Positions 48,918 through 57,667 of a DNA stretch of 64,000 nucleotides are shown here, in pieces; the first letter of the stretch is position 1, and every line of letters begins with the position of its first letter. The notes under the pieces are model-generated. The model searched no databases. It saw only the letters and a program-made list of their open reading frames with translations, and was not told where the DNA came from. The DNA is from Ideonella sp. GTDB taxonomy: Bacteria; Pseudomonadota; Gammaproteobacteria; Burkholderiales; Burkholderiaceae_C. The stretch is taken from the NCBI GenBank assembly GCA_015075165.1, contig JABTUY010000002.1, positions 248,001 through 312,000 of the forward strand, given 5' to 3'. The translations under genes were made by a program, and so were the position numbers.

Positions 48918-50375
48918 TCATGCGACCAAAGCCGTTCCGTCGGTGGCGTCGCTGTCGGGGTCCTTGGAGGAACCTGAGAGTGCGAACTCCAGGGCTTCGC
49001 TTTCGTTGCGGAATGCGTAGTGCCGCAGCACACGTTCCAGCCGATCCAGGTGCTTCGACCGCTTGTGTGATTCCATCGACTGGAACTGCACGGCCAGAAG
49101 GCTGCGGGTCAGCTTGTACAGCTCGCGCGCTGGCTCCGCCTCGGGCTCGACCTCTCGAGCGACCTCCTGCAAGAGAGCGAGGTCCTCGCGATCCAGCGGT
49201 GTCTGTTCCAGCTCATGACCGGGGTAGGCAACTTCAAAGACCTCGGTGTAGATCTTCGGCACCAGGTCTTCGATCTCTCCCTTCTCTTCGACCCAGATGC
49301 GGCGGATCTCATCGAGTTCCTCGATGGAGATCAGCTCGATCAGCTGTGTACCTTGCTTCTGGTCCGCGTTGCGGACGCGTCGCTGCGTAGTCAGGAGCTC
49401 TTTCAAGAGCTGCGCACGATGAGGCTGCGTATAGGGGCCGTGAACAAGCTCGTCACGAAAGACGGTGAGGCGCCCATTCATGCGGCGGAAGTCCCTGTTG
49501 GCGCGGTCCTCGACTGCAAGATGCTTATTGCGGAAGTCGAGGATGGGCTGCATCCATTGCTTCTGCTCGTCGTTCTGGATCATGGCCTGCATGGACTTGT
49601 CCTGCGAGACCATGGTGCAGACATAGCAGCCGAAGCGGCTATCGCCGCAGCTCGGCGTCGATGTGTCGACGACGATCGGACACTCCGCGTCCGGTGTCGC
49701 ACCCCGATAGATTCCGAACAGCTCTTGGTTGTCGATGCCCCAGGGATTGGTGTTCGTGATCAGGAATTCCCACACATCATCACTGGACCAGGTCTCGATC
49801 GGGGGATAGACCCAGACGCGCGAGAGGCGGGGGTCCTTGTTCTTGCTCAACCGATCGCGCGTGCTGCCCTTGTATTGATCCATCACCTTGTCGCGCGCCT
49901 GGCTCTCGCCGCGGCGTTGACCCAGGACCAGGATGGCCTCACCGTTGGACTCCGACATCTCCTGGATGAACTTGGTCGAAGCGCTGATCTTGAGTCTGTC
50001 CGTGCACCAGCGAAATTTGGGGCGAGGCGCGGGGTACCCTTTGCCAATCAAGTTGACCCAGAAGCGGTTCTCCATCGCGGGGGTAAGCCGATGCGGGCGA
50101 ATGTCCAGCCCCTGCTGCTTGGCGGCGAGTCCGATGCGGAGGAGCGAGGTCTCGACCCAGGCAGCGATCACCGGGTTCTCAACGAGCGTGTCTGTGCTGA
50201 TGACATGGATCGGCTTACTCCGCTGCTCAGCAGGCAAGCGCGAGATCGCGGTCCAGATCAGCTGCAGGCAGGCTGTGGAATCCTTGCCGCCGCTGTAGCC
50301 CACGATCCAGGGCATGGGATCGGACAGGTAGAGCGACTGCACTTCGTCGAGGATGCGTTCAACATCGGTCCTCAC
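48918..50375 (-). CDS. dndC: DNA sulfur modification protein DndC
   Basis: A 485-residue PP-loop ATP pyrophosphatase of the PAPS-reductase type with an Fe-S cluster. The ATP motif SGGKDS is at residues 28-33, followed by KFRWCTDRLKI and a Cys-rich segment CGDSRFGCYVC that probably binds the cluster. It activates and passes sulfur to DNA. The GTG start at 50375 overlaps the dndB stop (GTGA), which decides it against much longer upstream readings. Confidence 0.95.
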   Translation of the reverse strand: MRTDVERILDEVQSLYLSDPMPWIVGYSGGKDSTACLQLIWTAISRLPAEQRSKPIHVISTDTLVENPVIAAWVETSLLRIGLAAKQQGLDIRPHRLTPAMENRFWVNLIGKGYPAPRPKFRWCTDRLKISASTKFIQEMSESNGEAILVLGQRRGESQARDKVMDQYKGSTRDRLSKNKDPRLSRVWVYPPIETWSSDDVWEFLITNTNPWGIDNQELFGIYRGATPDAECPIVVDTSTPSCGDSRFGCYVCTMVSQDKSMQAMIQNDEQKQWMQPILDFRNKHLAVEDRANRDFRRMNGRLTVFRDELVHGPYTQPHRAQLLKELLTTQRRVRNADQKQGTQLIELISIEELDEIRRIWVEEKGEIEDLVPKIYTEVFEVAYPGHELEQTPLDREDLALLQEVAREVEPEAEPARELYKLTRSLLAVQFQSMESHKRSKHLDRLERVLRHYAFRNESEALEFALSGSSKDPDSDATDGTALVA

Positions 50376-51496
50376 TTGTTTCTCCGTTTGACGACCCGCC
50401 GAGGCGCGCGCCCAGCAGCTCGAGCAGCCTCGGCAGCGGACTCGTCCGGCGTGAGCTTGAGACCGAGCACGCGCTTGATCTCGTTGCAGGTGAGCGTGAT
50501 GTTCTGGCCAGATTTCGCCATCGAGCCGCCCACCATCGCACGGCCTTCCCAAGTCTTCGCGTTCTGACGCGACCAATCCACTGTCCGCAGGCGCTTGATG
50601 CGCTTCGCTCGCTCGGGCGCAGGAAGCTCGTATAGCGCACGTCCCGCGCGTCCCAACGCCTGCAGCACGATGGCATGGGAGTGGATGAAGTCGCGACGAA
50701 CGTCGCCTGATGTCATCTTCGACTCGCGCACGTACGACCACTCGGGGATCTGCCCGCCGACAAGCTCCCAGAACTCAAGGCATTTGCGGCTTGCCGCCTG
50801 GAAGTCCTCCAGCTCCTGCTCCGTGAGCAGCTCGGTCGTGGCGAAGTGCACCGCACTCAGCGTAAACAGACTCCGGGATCTCTGCGAAAGCGAAGAACGC
50901 TCGGTCTCGATGAGCCCTTTGAACACACTGGAAGTCAGGCTCAAGTGGCGCGCGATGTTTGCCGCGGCGCTCCGATGGTCGTACAGCACGCCGAGTGAAG
51001 CCGACGGCTTGACCGCATGGCGGTTGAGGTCCGCGAACATCTGCTGACAGCGCTCGAGACCGCGGTCCATGAAGAACACCACCGCGATCGTTTCATCGCC
51101 GAGATCCGGTGCGGCGTCGAGCGCTTGCACGATGGCGGCACGTCGATGTTGACCGTCGTTGACGATGAACTTGGCTTCCATCGAGACGGTCAACGACCCC
51201 ATGCGAAAGTTGGTCGGACCGTCCGAAGCGACGGGGTCGAACTTCACGTCCCCGTCGACTGATACCGTGATGGCAGAGAAGGTGTAGTTGTCGGGGTTCT
51301 CGACGACGTACCTGGCGATCTCTGGGACGCGCGCCTTGTTCAGTGTGCGTTGCGCGCGCAACTCAGGGACAAGCTCGTCGTCGTCGAAGACGAAGAGCCT
51401 GCGCAGCAGTCGAAGCGGGCACATGGAGACGTAGTACTCATGTCCCGCTTGCACGCCCCGAATCGCCGGGAAAACATAGGAGAACGCGTCGGCCAT
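50372..51496 (-). CDS. dndB: DNA sulfur modification protein DndB (DGQHR)
   Basis: A 374-residue DGQHR-domain protein, first gene of the dnd operon. The motif is in FIVNDGQHRRAAIVQAL, and FFMDRGLERCQQMFADLNRHAVKPS, seen as QMFADLNRHAVKPS, is also typical. In Salmonella DndB represses dnd transcription by binding an inverted repeat at the promoter, and it tunes modification frequency. Perfect palindromes just upstream (51536-51567) are candidate sites. No dndA cysteine desulfurase is present; a chromosomal IscS usually substitutes. Confidence 0.95.
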   Translation of the reverse strand: MADAFSYVFPAIRGVQAGHEYYVSMCPLRLLRRLFVFDDDELVPELRAQRTLNKARVPEIARYVVENPDNYTFSAITVSVDGDVKFDPVASDGPTNFRMGSLTVSMEAKFIVNDGQHRRAAIVQALDAAPDLGDETIAVVFFMDRGLERCQQMFADLNRHAVKPSASLGVLYDHRSAAANIARHLSLTSSVFKGLIETERSSLSQRSRSLFTLSAVHFATTELLTEQELEDFQAASRKCLEFWELVGGQIPEWSYVRESKMTSGDVRRDFIHSHAIVLQALGRAGRALYELPAPERAKRIKRLRTVDWSRQNAKTWEGRAMVGGSMAKSGQNITLTCNEIKRVLGLKLTPDESAAEAARAAGRAPRRVVKRRNK

Positions 51497-51535
51497 GGCA
51501 TTGGTCAGTCTAGCATGTTTGTATGCCGATCAACA

Positions 51536-51567
51536 AACGTACGTTGCTTGTGCATTCGCAACGTTGC
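51536..51567. promoter_or_regulatory. Palindromes upstream of dndB
   Basis: Two perfect 10-bp palindromes, AACGTACGTT (51536-51545) and GCAACGTTGC (51558-51567), sit 40-71 bases before the dndB start. Their ACGT cores recall the ACGT-containing inverted repeat reported for DndB binding in Salmonella. This supports an autoregulated dnd promoter, without proving it. Confidence 0.5.
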
Positions 51568-51840
51568 TGCCCATGCTTCGAAACGGCCGACGGACTCCTA
51601 ATCCGCCCGTCGCGGTTGCGGCTTGCGATGCGCGTGACGCTCTCGCTCCTGCGCGCTCCATTGTCCGAAAAATGTAGTTCTTCTTCGGACGCCCACAGAG
51701 GCAGTGGCGTGCCGGTACGCCGTACCGTCGGGCTCGCGGGCGTTGCCCCGCGACTCGTTCCGCGTCGCGGCCGTTCGGCTTTGATCCCTCACGCCTCCGG
51801 CAGCGACGCTGCCTGCGCGCTGCGCTTGCCTCTGGTTCGG
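51568..51840. other. Gap between dnd promoter and backbone leader
   Basis: No convincing gene. It has a hairpin GTCCGAA/TTCGGAC (51663-51669 with 51684-51690) and a 15-base palindrome CGGTACG-C-CGTACCG (51713-51727). Base composition rises here, marking the change from cargo to conjugative backbone. Confidence 0.6.
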
Positions 51841-51860
51841 AGAAGGGGGCGGGGCTGGCT

Positions 51861-52017
51861 TGCTGTTCCGTTCACCCTACCACGTCGGTCTCGCCGTCAA
51901 GGTCTGCGCGCGCTTCGCACGCTGGCGTCCTGGCGGCCGTCCTCGAACCTGTGACGGCTGCGCTGCGCCGTGCTGGTGCCGGTCTCGGGCAATCCCGCCC
52001 GATCGCCGGAGTCGACC
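51861..52017 (+). promoter_or_regulatory. Conserved leader before radC
   Basis: About 155 noncoding bases closely resemble those at 52602-52773 before the next gene. Shared blocks include CTTGCTGTTC, GCCGTCAAGG, GCACGCTGGCG, TGACGGC and GGGCAATCCCGCCCGATC just before the ribosome site. GCCGTCA (51893-51899) and TGACGGC (51952-51958) are inverted and could fold into a stem. Confidence 0.6.
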
Positions 52018-52548
52018 ATGTCGCACGACCTTGTTTCTTCGCTGTCTTCCTTCGATGCTTCTTCCGGCGAGTCGCTGCTGGTGCGCGACGTTGCGGGCAC
52101 CTACCGGCCGGCTGAGGACGATGAGGTGCTGCAGGCGGCGCAGCGGCTGCTCGCGAGCCGCGTGCGCGGTGGCGACGTGCTGTCGTCGCCGGCAGCGGTG
52201 AAGGACTTCCTGCGCGTCCGGCTGGGGGCGCTGCCGCACGAGGTGTTCGCCGTCGTGCATCTCGACGCTCAGCACCGCGTGCTGGACTACGTCGAGTTGT
52301 TCCGCGGCACGGTGACGCAGACGTCGGTCTATCCGCGGGAGGTGGTCAAGGAGGCGCTGGCGCGAAATGCGGCGGCGTTGCTGCTGGTGCATTGCCACCC
52401 GTCGGGCCTGGCGGAGCCGTCGCGTGCCGACGAGTTTCTGACGCAGACGCTCAAGTCCGCGCTGGCGCTGGTCGACGTGCGCGTGCTCGATCACCTGATC
52501 GTGGCCGGGCCGACGGTCCTGTCGATGGCCGAGCGTGGACAGGTCTGA
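52018..52548 (+). CDS. RadC-like JAB-domain protein
   Basis: A 176-residue MPN/JAB-domain protein. The metal motif is VHCHPSGLAEPSRADEF with His125, His127, Ser129 and a conserved Asp138, and AVVHLDAQHRVLDYVELFRGT is the preceding strand pattern. Despite the name, a repair role for RadC is doubtful; it is frequent on integrative elements. It starts at ATG with GGAG six bases before. It lacks the N-terminal helix-hairpin-helix of chromosomal RadC. Confidence 0.9.
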   Translation: MSHDLVSSLSSFDASSGESLLVRDVAGTYRPAEDDEVLQAAQRLLASRVRGGDVLSSPAAVKDFLRVRLGALPHEVFAVVHLDAQHRVLDYVELFRGTVTQTSVYPREVVKEALARNAAALLLVHCHPSGLAEPSRADEFLTQTLKSALALVDVRVLDHLIVAGPTVLSMAERGQV

Positions 52549-52601
52549 AACGGGGGCTGCGGCCCCTCTCCATTGCCGTGCCTTCGATGAAGGCGAGGCG
52601 G

Positions 52602-52773
52602 TCTTGCTGTTCTCTTCACCGTAGCACGGCGTTCTCGCCGTCAAGGGCTGCGCGTGCAGCGCACGCTGGCGGCCATCTGGCCGTCTGTGGCTGCGCCTTC
52701 GACCCCTGACGGCTTGCGCTGCGCCGTGCCCTGCCGGTTCCGGGCAATCCCGCCCGATCGACCGGAGATCACC
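52602..52773 (+). promoter_or_regulatory. Conserved leader, second copy
   Basis: A 170-base noncoding stretch that repeats the layout of the radC leader, including GCCGTCAAGGG (52637-52647), CTGACGGC (52706-52713) and CGGGCAATCCCGCCCGATC before the ribosome site. The shared design suggests common regulation of backbone genes. Confidence 0.6.
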
Positions 52774-53166
52774 GTGGACGACAAGTCATACGTTTCGCTG
52801 GAGCAGCACCTTTGCGTGGTGTGCGCCAACCCCTTCGACACCGGGAGCATCCTGCTCGACCGTCGCCTGCGCTCGAGCATGGAGCGCCACACGACGACGG
52901 GCTGGGGTCTGTGCCCCGAACACCAGCGGCTGCACTCGGAAGGCTTCGTGGCCCTCGTCGAGTGCGACCCGCAGCGAAGCGGCGTGCCCTCGGGCGACGG
53001 GCAGATGAAGCCGGAACAGGCGTACCGCACCGGGCGGCTGGCTCATCTGAAACGTGAGGCGTTCGCTCGCGTGTTCAACGTGGCGATCCCGGCCGACCAG
53101 CCTGTCGTCTTCGTCGAGCCCGGCGTGATCGAGCGCCTGCAGGCGATGGTGGCGTCGGCGGGTTGA
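52774..53166 (+). CDS. Small zinc-finger-like ICE protein
   Basis: A 130-residue conserved-looking protein I cannot name. Cys14 and Cys17 (CVVC) with Cys47 and His50 (GLCPEH) could bind zinc in a treble-clef-like N-terminal half. The C-terminal half (HLKREAFARVFNVAIPADQPVVFVEPGVIERLQ) is mixed alpha/beta. GTG at 52774 is chosen because the GGAGATC ribosome site directly precedes it. It is flanked by radC and parB, and its leader matches that of radC. Confidence 0.65.
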   Translation: MDDKSYVSLEQHLCVVCANPFDTGSILLDRRLRSSMERHTTTGWGLCPEHQRLHSEGFVALVECDPQRSGVPSGDGQMKPEQAYRTGRLAHLKREAFARVFNVAIPADQPVVFVEPGVIERLQAMVASAG

Positions 53167-53590
53167 TGTCGCGCTGACGACTCTGCACGCCGCCTCGTGC
53201 ATCGCGAGGCGGCGTGCACTTGCGTGCTGTGCCGACGGGCGCGAACGGGTTCTCTCCGGCGGTGCTGCGCGGGGCTCCGCACCGCCTGCGCGCCGCCTTC
53301 GGCGGCTTGCCTGGCCTCTGCGGGCGCTTCTCCCGTCAAGGGCCGCTGCGGCGCCCGTGTCCTCGGCTTCGCCTGCGGGCCGTGCCAGCGCCTGCGCTTC
53401 CTCCCTTGACGGCGCACCCGCGCCGGCCGGAGGCGGCCTCTATGGCCGCGAAGGGCTTCGCGGCCCCTGCGGAGCCCAGGTCCGACCTCAACGCCAAGGA
53501 GAGCGCCGATGCAGCAGCACGACTGACACCCCGACCCGAACTCTTCTTTCATCGATCCGATTCGTCCCGCGAGGGACAGGAGTGAACGCC
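53167..53590. other. Leader region before parB
   Basis: About 420 noncoding bases. A perfect 10-bp inverted repeat CCGTCAAGGG (53333-53342) and CCCTTGACGG (53403-53412) encloses a 60-base GC-rich segment, matching the leaders at 51893 and 52637. Several GCGGC-type hairpins are nearby (for example 53255-53300). Confidence 0.6.
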
Positions 53591-55612
53591 ATGAACACCG
53601 TGAACTTTCACGAGTCCACAGCCGTCGCGACGGCAGCTGCCGCCGCTGTCGTCGGCGCGCAGGAACTGTTGCTGATCCCGCTGTCGAGGCTGCGGCCGTC
53701 GAGCCGCAACGTCCGCAGGAGCGGCGGTGCCTCGATCCCCGAACTGGCCGCGAGCATCGCGCGCGTCGGCCTGCTGCAGAACCTCACCGTCGTGGCCGCG
53801 CCCGACGGCGAGCACTACGACGTGGTGGCCGGGCGGCGGCGACTCGCCGCGCTCAAGCTGCTGGTCAAGCGCCGCAGGCTGGTGAAAGACCACGAGGTGC
53901 ACTGCCTGCTCGTGTGCGACGACGCGGCGCGCACCGTGAGCCTGACGGAGAACGTGCAGCGCGAGGCGATGTCGCCGATCGACGAACTGATCGCCTGGAA
54001 GGACCTCGTCGCCGAAGGCCGGCCAGTCGAGGACATCGCGGCCGACTTCGGCGTGACGCCGCTGGTCGTGCAGCGGCGCCTGCGGCTGGCCAACGTCTCG
54101 CCGCGACTGCTGGCGGACTTCGAGGCGCAGAGCGTGACGATGGAGCAGCTGATGGCGCTCGCCGTCACGGACGACCATGCGGCGCAGGAGGCTGCCTTCT
54201 ACGAGTCGCCGCCGTGGCAGCGCAGCCCGGAGGCGCTGCGCGCGCACCTGACGCGCGAGGAGGTGGACGCCGGGCGTGATCCGGTGGCGCGTTTCGTCGG
54301 GCGCGAGGCCTACGAGGCGGCGGGCGGGGGCGTTCGCCGCGACCTGTTCGCCGACGCGGACGATGGCGTCTTCTTGACGGACGCGGGTCTGCTGGACTCG
54401 CTGGTACGCGACAAGCTCGCGCCCGTAGTCGAGCAGGTGCGGCACGAGGGATGGGGCTGGGTGGACGTGGCGCCGCGCGCCACCCACGCCGACCTGCATC
54501 AGTTCCAGCGCGCGCGCTGCACGCGGCGCCAGCCGGGCAAGGCCGAGGCGAAGCGCATCGCCAAGCTCGAAGAGCGGCAGGCGCAACTGCAGGCCCGGCT
54601 CGACGACGACGAGGACATGAGTGACGAAGAGGCGCAGGGCCTGCAGGACGAGTTGGACCGACTGGGCGGCGAACTCGACGACATCGAGCGCACGCTGTCG
54701 TCCTGGCCGCCGGAGGTCGTCGCGATGGCTGGCGCGGTGGTGTCGCTCGACCACTCGGGCGGCGTGGTCGTGCACCGCGGTCTGCTGCGCGCGGAGCAGG
54801 CGAAGGCGTTGCGCGTCAAGGAAAGCGGGGACGAGCATCCGGCAGAGGACGACGGAGACCCTGCGCCCGCGACGCCCAGGCTCGCGATCTCGGAGAAGCT
54901 CGTGAAGCGCCTGAGCGCGCACCGCACTGCCGCGCTGCAGGCCGAGGTCGCCCGGCATCCGCACGTCGCACTCGTCGCCCTCGTGCACCGGCTCGCGCAG
55001 CGCGTGGTCCTGGACGACTACCGCGGCTCGCCGTTGAGCATCACCGCGAGCGCGCAGGACCGGCTCGAGCAGCACGCACCGGACGTGGCCGAGGCGCCCG
55101 CGGCCGTGGGCATGCGGCAGGTGCGAAACGCCTGGGCAGCGCGGCTGCCGAGCGACTCCGATGCCCTGTTTGCCGAACTGCTGGCGATGCCACAGCCGGA
55201 ACTGCTGTCGCTGCTGGCGGTCTGCGTGGGCATCAGCGTGACGGCGATCGCCTCGCGCGAGGACGAGGCACCCGCTGCGCTGCTTGCGCGTGCGGTGGGA
55301 CTCGACATGCGGCAGTGGTGGACGCCGACCGCTGCGGGCTACTTCGAGCACGTGTCCAAGGCCAAGGCGCTGGAGGCCGTGCAGGCGTTCGCGCCGGCCG
55401 AGGTGGGTCGGCTCGCCAAGCTAAGAAGGGCGCAGATCGCCAGCGAGGCCGAGCGCCTGGCGTCGGGGACGGGCTGGTTGCCGGCGATGCTCTGCGCGCA
55501 GGAGGTGTCCGGTCAAGAAGCGCAACCGGGGGCCGAGGGCAGCGGCGTGCCGCTCGCTGCGGGCGAAGGCGTCGATCGGGAGCACGAGGGTGATCCAGCT
55601 CCATCGACCTGA
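53591..55612 (+). CDS. Large ParB-family protein
   Basis: A 673-residue protein with a ParB N-terminal domain at about 25-140. SSRNVRRSG, then VVAGRRRLAALKLL (ParB box I-like) and SLTENVQREAMSPIDELIAW are visible. A helix-turn-helix follows (VEDIAADFGVTPLVVQRRLRLA). The long C-terminal part has an acidic coiled-coil section (residues 315-370) and ends in a low-complexity tail. Such oversized ParB proteins are typical of Tn4371-like elements and plasmids; partition or regulation with the ParA at 60782 is inferred. AGGAG lies eight bases before the ATG. Confidence 0.88.
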   Translation: MNTVNFHESTAVATAAAAAVVGAQELLLIPLSRLRPSSRNVRRSGGASIPELAASIARVGLLQNLTVVAAPDGEHYDVVAGRRRLAALKLLVKRRRLVKDHEVHCLLVCDDAARTVSLTENVQREAMSPIDELIAWKDLVAEGRPVEDIAADFGVTPLVVQRRLRLANVSPRLLADFEAQSVTMEQLMALAVTDDHAAQEAAFYESPPWQRSPEALRAHLTREEVDAGRDPVARFVGREAYEAAGGGVRRDLFADADDGVFLTDAGLLDSLVRDKLAPVVEQVRHEGWGWVDVAPRATHADLHQFQRARCTRRQPGKAEAKRIAKLEERQAQLQARLDDDEDMSDEEAQGLQDELDRLGGELDDIERTLSSWPPEVVAMAGAVVSLDHSGGVVVHRGLLRAEQAKALRVKESGDEHPAEDDGDPAPATPRLAISEKLVKRLSAHRTAALQAEVARHPHVALVALVHRLAQRVVLDDYRGSPLSITASAQDRLEQHAPDVAEAPAAVGMRQVRNAWAARLPSDSDALFAELLAMPQPELLSLLAVCVGISVTAIASREDEAPAALLARAVGLDMRQWWTPTAAGYFEHVSKAKALEAVQAFAPAEVGRLAKLRRAQIASEAERLASGTGWLPAMLCAQEVSGQEAQPGAEGSGVPLAAGEGVDREHEGDPAPST

Positions 55613-56199
55613 GCAGGAGCGCCCCGGCTTCGGCCGGGGCATCGCGCAGACTCACACGGCGCGCGCGGCAGGTGTGCCGCGCGCGCTTCTGGTTAGCGCT
55701 TCGCGTGGCTCGATCTGTCGCACCGCGCGCGGTGCGATCGTCGCCGCTGCAATGGCGCAGCAGGGCATGCGCCCCGACAACGCCGGCGTCGGGCAGACGG
55801 CGCTGCGGTCGTGTCCAACAGCGGGCAGTCCGTTCCATGCGCTCACGTCCCCGCCCCACGACTGAGGGCTGAACCTGTTCGCAACTCGATGCCTGCCGGC
55901 GCTGCCCGAAGGCGGTGCCAGGCCACCCGTCCTTGCGAGGCGCGGTCCGCTCCCACGGCCTTGTAAGGTCGTGAATCCTGGCGCGGGCACGGCTTCGCCT
56001 CGGGCTCCATCGCCGCAACCGGCCTGCCCGACAAATTTCCCCGCTGCTGCGCAGCTTCCTCGCGAGGCAAATTTGCCGTGCCTGCCGGTCCTCCACTGCG
56101 TTGCGGCCTTAGGTGCGGCGCGCCCGGACCCGCGCCGTTCGGATCACGCCAAGGCCGCGATGGGTGCGGACCTGGAACCACCTCGAAAGGACTTGCATC
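55613..56199. other. Gap before the DUF736 gene
   Basis: 587 bases with no gene I can support. It contains a perfect 12-bp palindrome GGCAAATTTGCC (56066-56077), a near relative GACAAATTTCC at 56030-56040, and a 9-bp hairpin around CACGGCCTTGTAAGGTCGTG (near 55954-55974). The last 40 bases hold the promoter and leader of the DUF736 gene. Confidence 0.6.
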
Positions 56200-56511
56200 A
56201 TGGCCAACATCGGCACCTTCAACGCTTCGGGCAACGGCTACGCCGGCACGGTTCGCACTCTGACGCTCAACGTCAAAGTCAAGCTGGTGCCCAACACCGA
56301 CAAGGAGCGCGACAACGCCCCGGACTTCCGCATCGTGGCCGGCAGCGGCTACGAGATCGGCGCGGCGTGGAAGAAGCTCAGCAAGGCGGAGCGGCCCTAC
56401 CTCTCGGTGACGCTCGACGACCCGTCGTTTCCGGCGACGATCTACGCCCGCCTGGTCGAAGGCGAGGACGGCGCGCACACGTTGATCTGGACGCGCAGCA
56501 AGGGCGACTGA
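56200..56511 (+). CDS. DUF736 family protein
   Basis: A 103-residue single-domain protein. It begins MANIGTFNASGNGYAGTVRTLTLNVKVKLVP, seen as ANIGTFNASGNGYAGTVRTL, and has APDFRIVAGSGYEIGAAWKK and YLSVTLDDPSFPATIYARL. DUF736 proteins occur almost only on conjugative elements and plasmids; their role is unknown. The ribosome site GAAAGGA precedes the ATG. Confidence 0.93.
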   Translation: MANIGTFNASGNGYAGTVRTLTLNVKVKLVPNTDKERDNAPDFRIVAGSGYEIGAAWKKLSKAERPYLSVTLDDPSFPATIYARLVEGEDGAHTLIWTRSKGD

Positions 56512-56559
56512 GTCGCCCTGGCGCCCCGCTGCGGCGGGGCGCCTTGACGCGCCTGGCCG

Positions 56560-56800
56560 GCGAGTTGGTTCTCCGCGCGACCGGCGTGATGCCGAACTTG
56601 CGGAAGTGCGGATCGGCGCGGATGCGGATCTCCGCGGAGGCGTGAAGCCGACTGCGCGCAGTGGCGTGAAGCCGCTTTCACGGGAGGGCGCATATCCGGC
56701 ATTGCGCTGAGTCGTGATTCTGTACTCGTGACTTGTCGTGATGACGGCTTTGCGGATCTGCGGATGTGCGCAGGTTCGTGTTTGCGTGAAATCGACTCCA
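56560..56800. repeat. Short direct repeats after DUF736
   Basis: The first part of a 787-base gap (56512-57298) is rich in GCGGATC/TGCGGA words (at about 56601-56638 and 56750-56766) and GCGTGAA words (56640-56800), the latter including GCGTGAAGCCG twice. Direct-repeat clusters like this can be protein-binding or origin sites. From 56800 to 57160 I see nothing beyond GC-rich sequence. Confidence 0.45.
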
Positions 56801-57178
56801 CGCCATTGCATGCAATCGCAGAAGCTGATCTGTTGGTTCACGGATCTGTGCGTCTCCCGGCGGCGCCGGGCCGCGCTGGCGTGCTGCGCAGCGAGCCGCC
56901 GTCGGCGTCTCGCCCCTCCGGGCTTTCATCGCTGACGCCTTCGCGCCTGACGGCGCTGCGCGCACTGCTTGCGCTCCAGAGGATCGGCTACGCGCCCATC
57001 CCCGCCGCGCCGCGCTTGGCGCCCCTGGAAGAACCGCCGGACAGGCTGCGCCTGACCGGCCTGTGCCGATGAGTCGCCACCCTGTCGCCGCGTCGATGAC
57101 GCGCTTCTTGGCCTCGCCACTCCCATTGGCACGGCCGCACTCCCGACGGCAGGCCGCGCAGCTTGGCGCACGCCGCAC

Positions 57179-57232
57179 GGCCGTCAACCCCCGGCCCGCG
57201 CCGGCTTCGCCCGTGTTGGGGGTGTGACGGCC
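57179..57232 (+). promoter_or_regulatory. Leader hairpin before the first DUF2958 gene
   Basis: GGCCGTCA with CCCCC (57179-57192) is inverted to GGGGG with TGACGGCC (57218-57232), with a small bulge and a 25-base loop. This is the fourth occurrence of the GCCGTCA/TGACGGC pair in backbone leaders. Confidence 0.55.
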
Positions 57233-57298
57233 GCGCTCTGCGCGTGCGCCCGGATCGCAGCGCTCCGATCGGGAGCGTCCATGCAAGGAGTGGCGATC

Positions 57299-57643
57299 AT
57301 GAAGCTCATCACCGACGAACAACGCATGCAGTTGCTGGCCAACGGTCAGCGGTCCATCGACGACGCGGGTTTCGACCCGGCCCCCGTGGTCAAGCTGTTC
57401 ACCCCCGACGCCGGGGCGACCTGGCTGCTCACCGAGATCGATCCGGACGACCACGACCATGCCTTCGGCCTCTGCGACCTCGGACTGGGGTACCCGGAGC
57501 TGGGCTGGGTGAGCCTCGCCGAGCTCGAGACGCTGCGGGGACGCATGGGCCTGCCGGTCGAGCGCCACCTGCACTTCGCGTCCGAGAAACCGATCAGCGA
57601 GCACGCGCGCGAAGCGCGGCTGGCGGGCCGCATCACCGCGTGA
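57299..57643 (+). CDS. DUF2958 family protein, copy 1
   Basis: A 114-residue protein with the family start MKLITDEQRMQLLANG, the core VVKLFTPDAGATWLLTEIDPDD and GLCDLGLGYPELGWVSLAELE. DUF2958 is restricted largely to mobile elements; no function is known. AAGGAG lies upstream of the ATG. A paralogue is at 58119, beyond the divergent XRE regulator. Confidence 0.92.
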   Translation: MKLITDEQRMQLLANGQRSIDDAGFDPAPVVKLFTPDAGATWLLTEIDPDDHDHAFGLCDLGLGYPELGWVSLAELETLRGRMGLPVERHLHFASEKPISEHAREARLAGRITA

Positions 57644-57667
57644 TTCGCGGCGCGACCGCCACCGGCA

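Noticed and set aside
46510-51496. dndA cysteine desulfurase
   Set aside because: No PLP-type desulfurase frame is found in or beside the operon; its absence is common because IscS can replace it.
55233-56096. Minus-strand open frames over the end of parB and the following gap
   Set aside because: Arg/Pro-rich composition and overlap with parB mark them as shadows.
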